Source: an uncultured Pseudomonadota bacterium
GTDB taxonomy: Bacteria > Pseudomonadota > Gammaproteobacteria > Burkholderiales > SG8-39
NCBI GenBank assembly: GCA_903895005.1
Contig: CAITSH010000064.1
Location: forward strand, 1-23,687
Length of the DNA: 23,687 nucleotides
Direction: 5' to 3'
Position numbers and translations under genes: made by a program. Positions 21,397 to 23,687 of the stretch are shown in pieces; the first letter of the stretch is position 1, and each line of letters opens with the position of its first letter. A model generated the notes under the pieces. It searched no databases. It saw nothing but the letters and a program-made list of their open reading frames with translations, and was not told where the DNA came from.

Positions 21397-22269
21397 ATGT
21401 CCGTCATCGCCGAGCACCGCAGCATCTGGACGCATTTGATGAAAGTGCCGTTCCGCCAGGATTGGATCGACGCGGGCGGCGTTAACACGCGCTATGTGCA
21501 GGCCGGTTCGGCCGACAAGCCGGCGCTCTTGATGTTGCATGGTACGGCTGGCAGCTGGGAGGCCTTCAGCGCCAACCTTGGCGCCCATGCCCCGCATTTC
21601 AACTGCCTTGCCATCGATATGGTGGGGAGCGGTTTTTCAGACAAGCCTGACCGCGATTACGAAATCGCCGACTACGTAAAACATGCCCGCGACTTCATGA
21701 CTGCGGTAGGCGTGAAGCGTGCCTCCATCATGGGATGCTCGCTCGGTGCCTGGGTCGCGGCGCGTTTTGCACTGACGCATCCTGAAGCGACGGACAGGCT
21801 GGTGCTTTTGTCCGCGGCCGGCGTGTTCGCCAACGCCTCGAACATGAACCGCATTCGTAACGCCCGTTCCAAGGCGGTGAGCGAACCGACCTGGGAGAAC
21901 ATAAAGCCGATTTTCGACCACCTGCTGCAAAAACCAGAGGCGCGCATCGCCGACATCATCGCCTTGCGCCAGGCGGTTTACCGAGAGCCGGACATGGCGC
22001 GCGCGATGGAACACATACTGTGCCTGCAGGACCCGGATATCCGGCCGCGCAACCTGATCAGCGAGGCGGAGTGGAAAAAAATCGCGGCGCCGACACTGGC
22101 GATCGGATCGCTGGCAGACAAGGATGAGTACCTGGAGACCGCACGCCTCGTCTCCAAACTCATCCCGAATGCACGGTACGTCGAGATGGACGGCGTGGGC
22201 CACTGGCCGCAATTCGAGGATCCGGCGCTGTTCAACCGGATCAGCGTAGACTTTTTGCTCGGGCGCTGA
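21397..22269 (+). CDS. Alpha/beta hydrolase, meta-cleavage product hydrolase-like (MhpC type)
   Basis: A 290-residue alpha/beta hydrolase with oxyanion HGTAGSWEAF (48-57), nucleophile Ser115 (MGCSLGAWVA), an acid at Asp241 or Asp243 (GSLADKDEYL) and His269 (GVGHWPQFEDP). The lid region and the IDMVGSGFSDKPDRDY stretch resemble C-C hydrolases that split ring-fission products such as those handled by MhpC. The neighbouring ring-cleaving VOC protein supports that role, though an esterase is possible. GCGAGGA precedes the ATG. The 91-base upstream gap holds a CA-rich, G-poor leader and no obvious terminator, so it is probably cotranscribed with the VOC gene. Confidence 0.9.
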   Translation: MSVIAEHRSIWTHLMKVPFRQDWIDAGGVNTRYVQAGSADKPALLMLHGTAGSWEAFSANLGAHAPHFNCLAIDMVGSGFSDKPDRDYEIADYVKHARDFMTAVGVKRASIMGCSLGAWVAARFALTHPEATDRLVLLSAAGVFANASNMNRIRNARSKAVSEPTWENIKPIFDHLLQKPEARIADIIALRQAVYREPDMARAMEHILCLQDPDIRPRNLISEAEWKKIAAPTLAIGSLADKDEYLETARLVSKLIPNARYVEMDGVGHWPQFEDPALFNRISVDFLLGR

Positions 22270-22386
22270 GCCGGGCACGCAGCAGTCGCGCAGTCACGCA
22301 GGTATCCAAGACGTGGCGCGCACAGCAGCGGGCGACATCGGCCGGAAAGAACGGCATGAAACAAGAAATACAAGGAGGAGGACAAC

Positions 22387-23355
22387 ATGAAATGGTTACG
22401 CATCGCCGCTGCCGCGGCGTTAGTCCTGTGTTGCGCGAATGCGCTTGCGCAGCCGTTTCCGGCCAGGCCGGTGAAGATCGTTGTGACCTTTGCCGCGGGC
22501 GGATCGGCGGACATATTTGTGCGCGCGATGGCGCCATTTCTGTCTGTCGAGCTCGGGCAGCCGGTGATCATCGAGAACAAGCCGGGCGCGGGCAATATCA
22601 TCGCCGCGGAGTACGTCGCGCGCAGCCCGGCCGACGGCTACACGCTCTTGCTTGCGCCTGATCCGGTACTGGCCACCAATCCGCTGCTCTATTCCAAGCT
22701 GCCCTATGACGCGATCAAGGATTTCGCGCCGGTTTCGATGCTCGTGCGCTTCGGTCTTGGCATAGTCGTAAGCGCTACGTTGCCTGTGAACAGTCTTCAG
22801 GAACTCGTTGCCTACGCCAAGGCCAATCCGGGCAAGCTCAATTACGGCTCGTTCGGACCGGGCACCGCACCGCATCTGGTGATGGAGTTGTTCAACAGCG
22901 TGGCGGGCGTGAGCATCGTGCATGTGCCCTACAAGGGCGTGGCACCGGTGCTGACTGACCTCATCGCCGGTGTGGTCCAGGCTTCATCGATGAGCGCGGG
23001 CCCGGCCGCGCCGGGCGTCAAAAGCGGGCGCCTGCGTATGCTGGCCCTTGACGGCAGCAAGCGCTCGCCGCTGATGCCCGAGGTGCCCACCTTTGCCGAA
23101 GCCGGTTTTGCGCAGGTGCAGGCGCCGGCATGGTGGGGCCTCGTCGCGCCCGCCGCGACACCGCGCGCGGTCATAGACAGGCTGCATCGCGACATCGTCA
23201 AGGTGTTGAAGAACCCCGTTTTCTACGAAACCAACGCGGTGCGCCAGGGCTATGAGCCGGTGGGCAGCACACCCGAGGAATTCGCCGCGGCGATCCGCGA
23301 CACCACCGCGTTGTGGGCGCCGATCATCAAGGGCGCCAACATCAAACTGGACTGA
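22387..23355 (+). CDS. Tripartite tricarboxylate transporter substrate-binding protein (Bug/TctC family), third copy
   Basis: A 322-residue periplasmic binding protein with a signal peptide ending CCANALA, then VKIVVTFAAGGSADIFVRA, VIIENKPGAGNIIAAEYVA, SPADGYTLLLAP, VHVPYKGVAPVLTDL and LRMLALDGSKRSPLMPE. AAGGAGGAGG sits just upstream of ATG 22387. Its place between ring-cleavage genes and an aromatic hydroxylase suggests it binds the aromatic acid that the operon degrades. The 117-base gap before it contains no terminator that I can see. Confidence 0.94.
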   Translation: MKWLRIAAAAALVLCCANALAQPFPARPVKIVVTFAAGGSADIFVRAMAPFLSVELGQPVIIENKPGAGNIIAAEYVARSPADGYTLLLAPDPVLATNPLLYSKLPYDAIKDFAPVSMLVRFGLGIVVSATLPVNSLQELVAYAKANPGKLNYGSFGPGTAPHLVMELFNSVAGVSIVHVPYKGVAPVLTDLIAGVVQASSMSAGPAAPGVKSGRLRMLALDGSKRSPLMPEVPTFAEAGFAQVQAPAWWGLVAPAATPRAVIDRLHRDIVKVLKNPVFYETNAVRQGYEPVGSTPEEFAAAIRDTTALWAPIIKGANIKLD

Positions 23356-23364
23356 AGCGAAGGC

Positions 23365-23687
23365 ATGAGCGCAGTGGAACAAACACAGGTAGTAGTGGTG
23401 GGGGCGGGTCCGTGTGGCGTGACTATCGCCAATCACCTTGGTATGCACGGCATTCGCACCGTGCTCATCGATCGCAGTCGCGACATACTCGATTACCCGC
23501 GCGCCGTTGGCGCCGACGATGAAACCATACGCTCTTGGCAGGCGGTGGGGCTCGCCGAGGAGACGCTTGCGGACATGGTCTGCAATGTGCCGGCGCGCTA
23601 TCACAACTCGCTTGGCCGCTGTTTTGCCGAGGTGCGTCCCAGCGCCCAGCCCTTCGGATGGCCGCGGCGCAATATTTTCCTGCAACC
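23365..23687 (+). CDS. FAD-dependent aromatic hydroxylase, MhpA-like (partial, cut by the window end)
   Basis: The first 107 residues of a class A flavoprotein monooxygenase. The FAD dinucleotide motif is VVVVGAGPCGVTIANHLG (GxGxxG at 13-18). It then follows E. coli MhpA closely: DYPRAVGADDETIRSWQAVGL, GRCFAEVRP and FGWPRRNIFLQ. MhpA hydroxylates 3-(3-hydroxyphenyl)propionate to the catechol that is then cleaved. GAAGG is close before ATG 23365, which lies 9 bases after the Bug stop, so the two are in one operon. The exact phenolic substrate cannot be fixed from this fragment. Confidence 0.9.
   Translation, partial: MSAVEQTQVVVVGAGPCGVTIANHLGMHGIRTVLIDRSRDILDYPRAVGADDETIRSWQAVGLAEETLADMVCNVPARYHNSLGRCFAEVRPSAQPFGWPRRNIFLQ

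Overview
The window reads as a GC-rich betaproteobacterial chromosome segment, most likely Burkholderiales. The evidence is the cytochrome c oxidase gene order with DUF2970 and DUF2909 (twin transmembrane) genes, a small gene directly after ctaD, and three Bug/TctC-type tripartite tricarboxylate transporter substrate-binding proteins. There are no rRNA, tRNA, CRISPR or insertion sequences that I can see, and no gene-free stretch exceeds 300 bases.

Bases 1-7335 are an aa3 oxidase structure and assembly region: the 3' part of ctaD, a 44-residue membrane peptide, ctaG (Cox11), a DUF2970 protein, ctaE (subunit III) and a strong terminator. A DUF2909 gene follows on the opposite strand. Next come SURF1, a Sco-like CxxxC membrane protein, ctaA and ctaB (heme A synthesis), a Sco1/SenC lipoprotein and a stand-alone plant-type [2Fe-2S] ferredoxin. 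Together these supply copper and heme a to the oxidase. The first ~70 bases contain an in-frame TAG at the catalytic tyrosine of ctaD, probably a sequence-edge error.

Bases 7341-11151 hold a translationally coupled pair on the minus strand (lipoprotein alpha/beta hydrolase, then Bug protein), a divergent alpha/beta hydrolase whose nucleophile is Ala, and a DUF2189 membrane protein. Bases 11245-13022 are an ada-alkB alkylation-repair operon on the minus strand, with a candidate Ada box and -10 upstream of ada. Bases 13262-16872 hold a lipoprotein, a rhomboid protease, selO (protein AMPylase), a 49-residue basic protein with its own terminator, and a YciI-like protein.

Bases 16949-23687 are catabolic. 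A Bug protein and a PhyH-type dioxygenase form one operon, divergent from an SDR dehydrogenase. An IclR regulator is divergent from a gene run of VOC-type extradiol dioxygenase, MhpC-like hydrolase, Bug protein and MhpA-like flavin hydroxylase (cut by the window end). This run resembles a meta-cleavage pathway for a hydroxylated aromatic acid with its own uptake protein. A 10-bp direct repeat with a 21-bp period, overlapping both divergent promoters, is a candidate IclR operator.

A 33-bp palindromic repeat, REP-like, recurs in several intergenic gaps (6996, 13154 and 16884, with a half copy at 10307).
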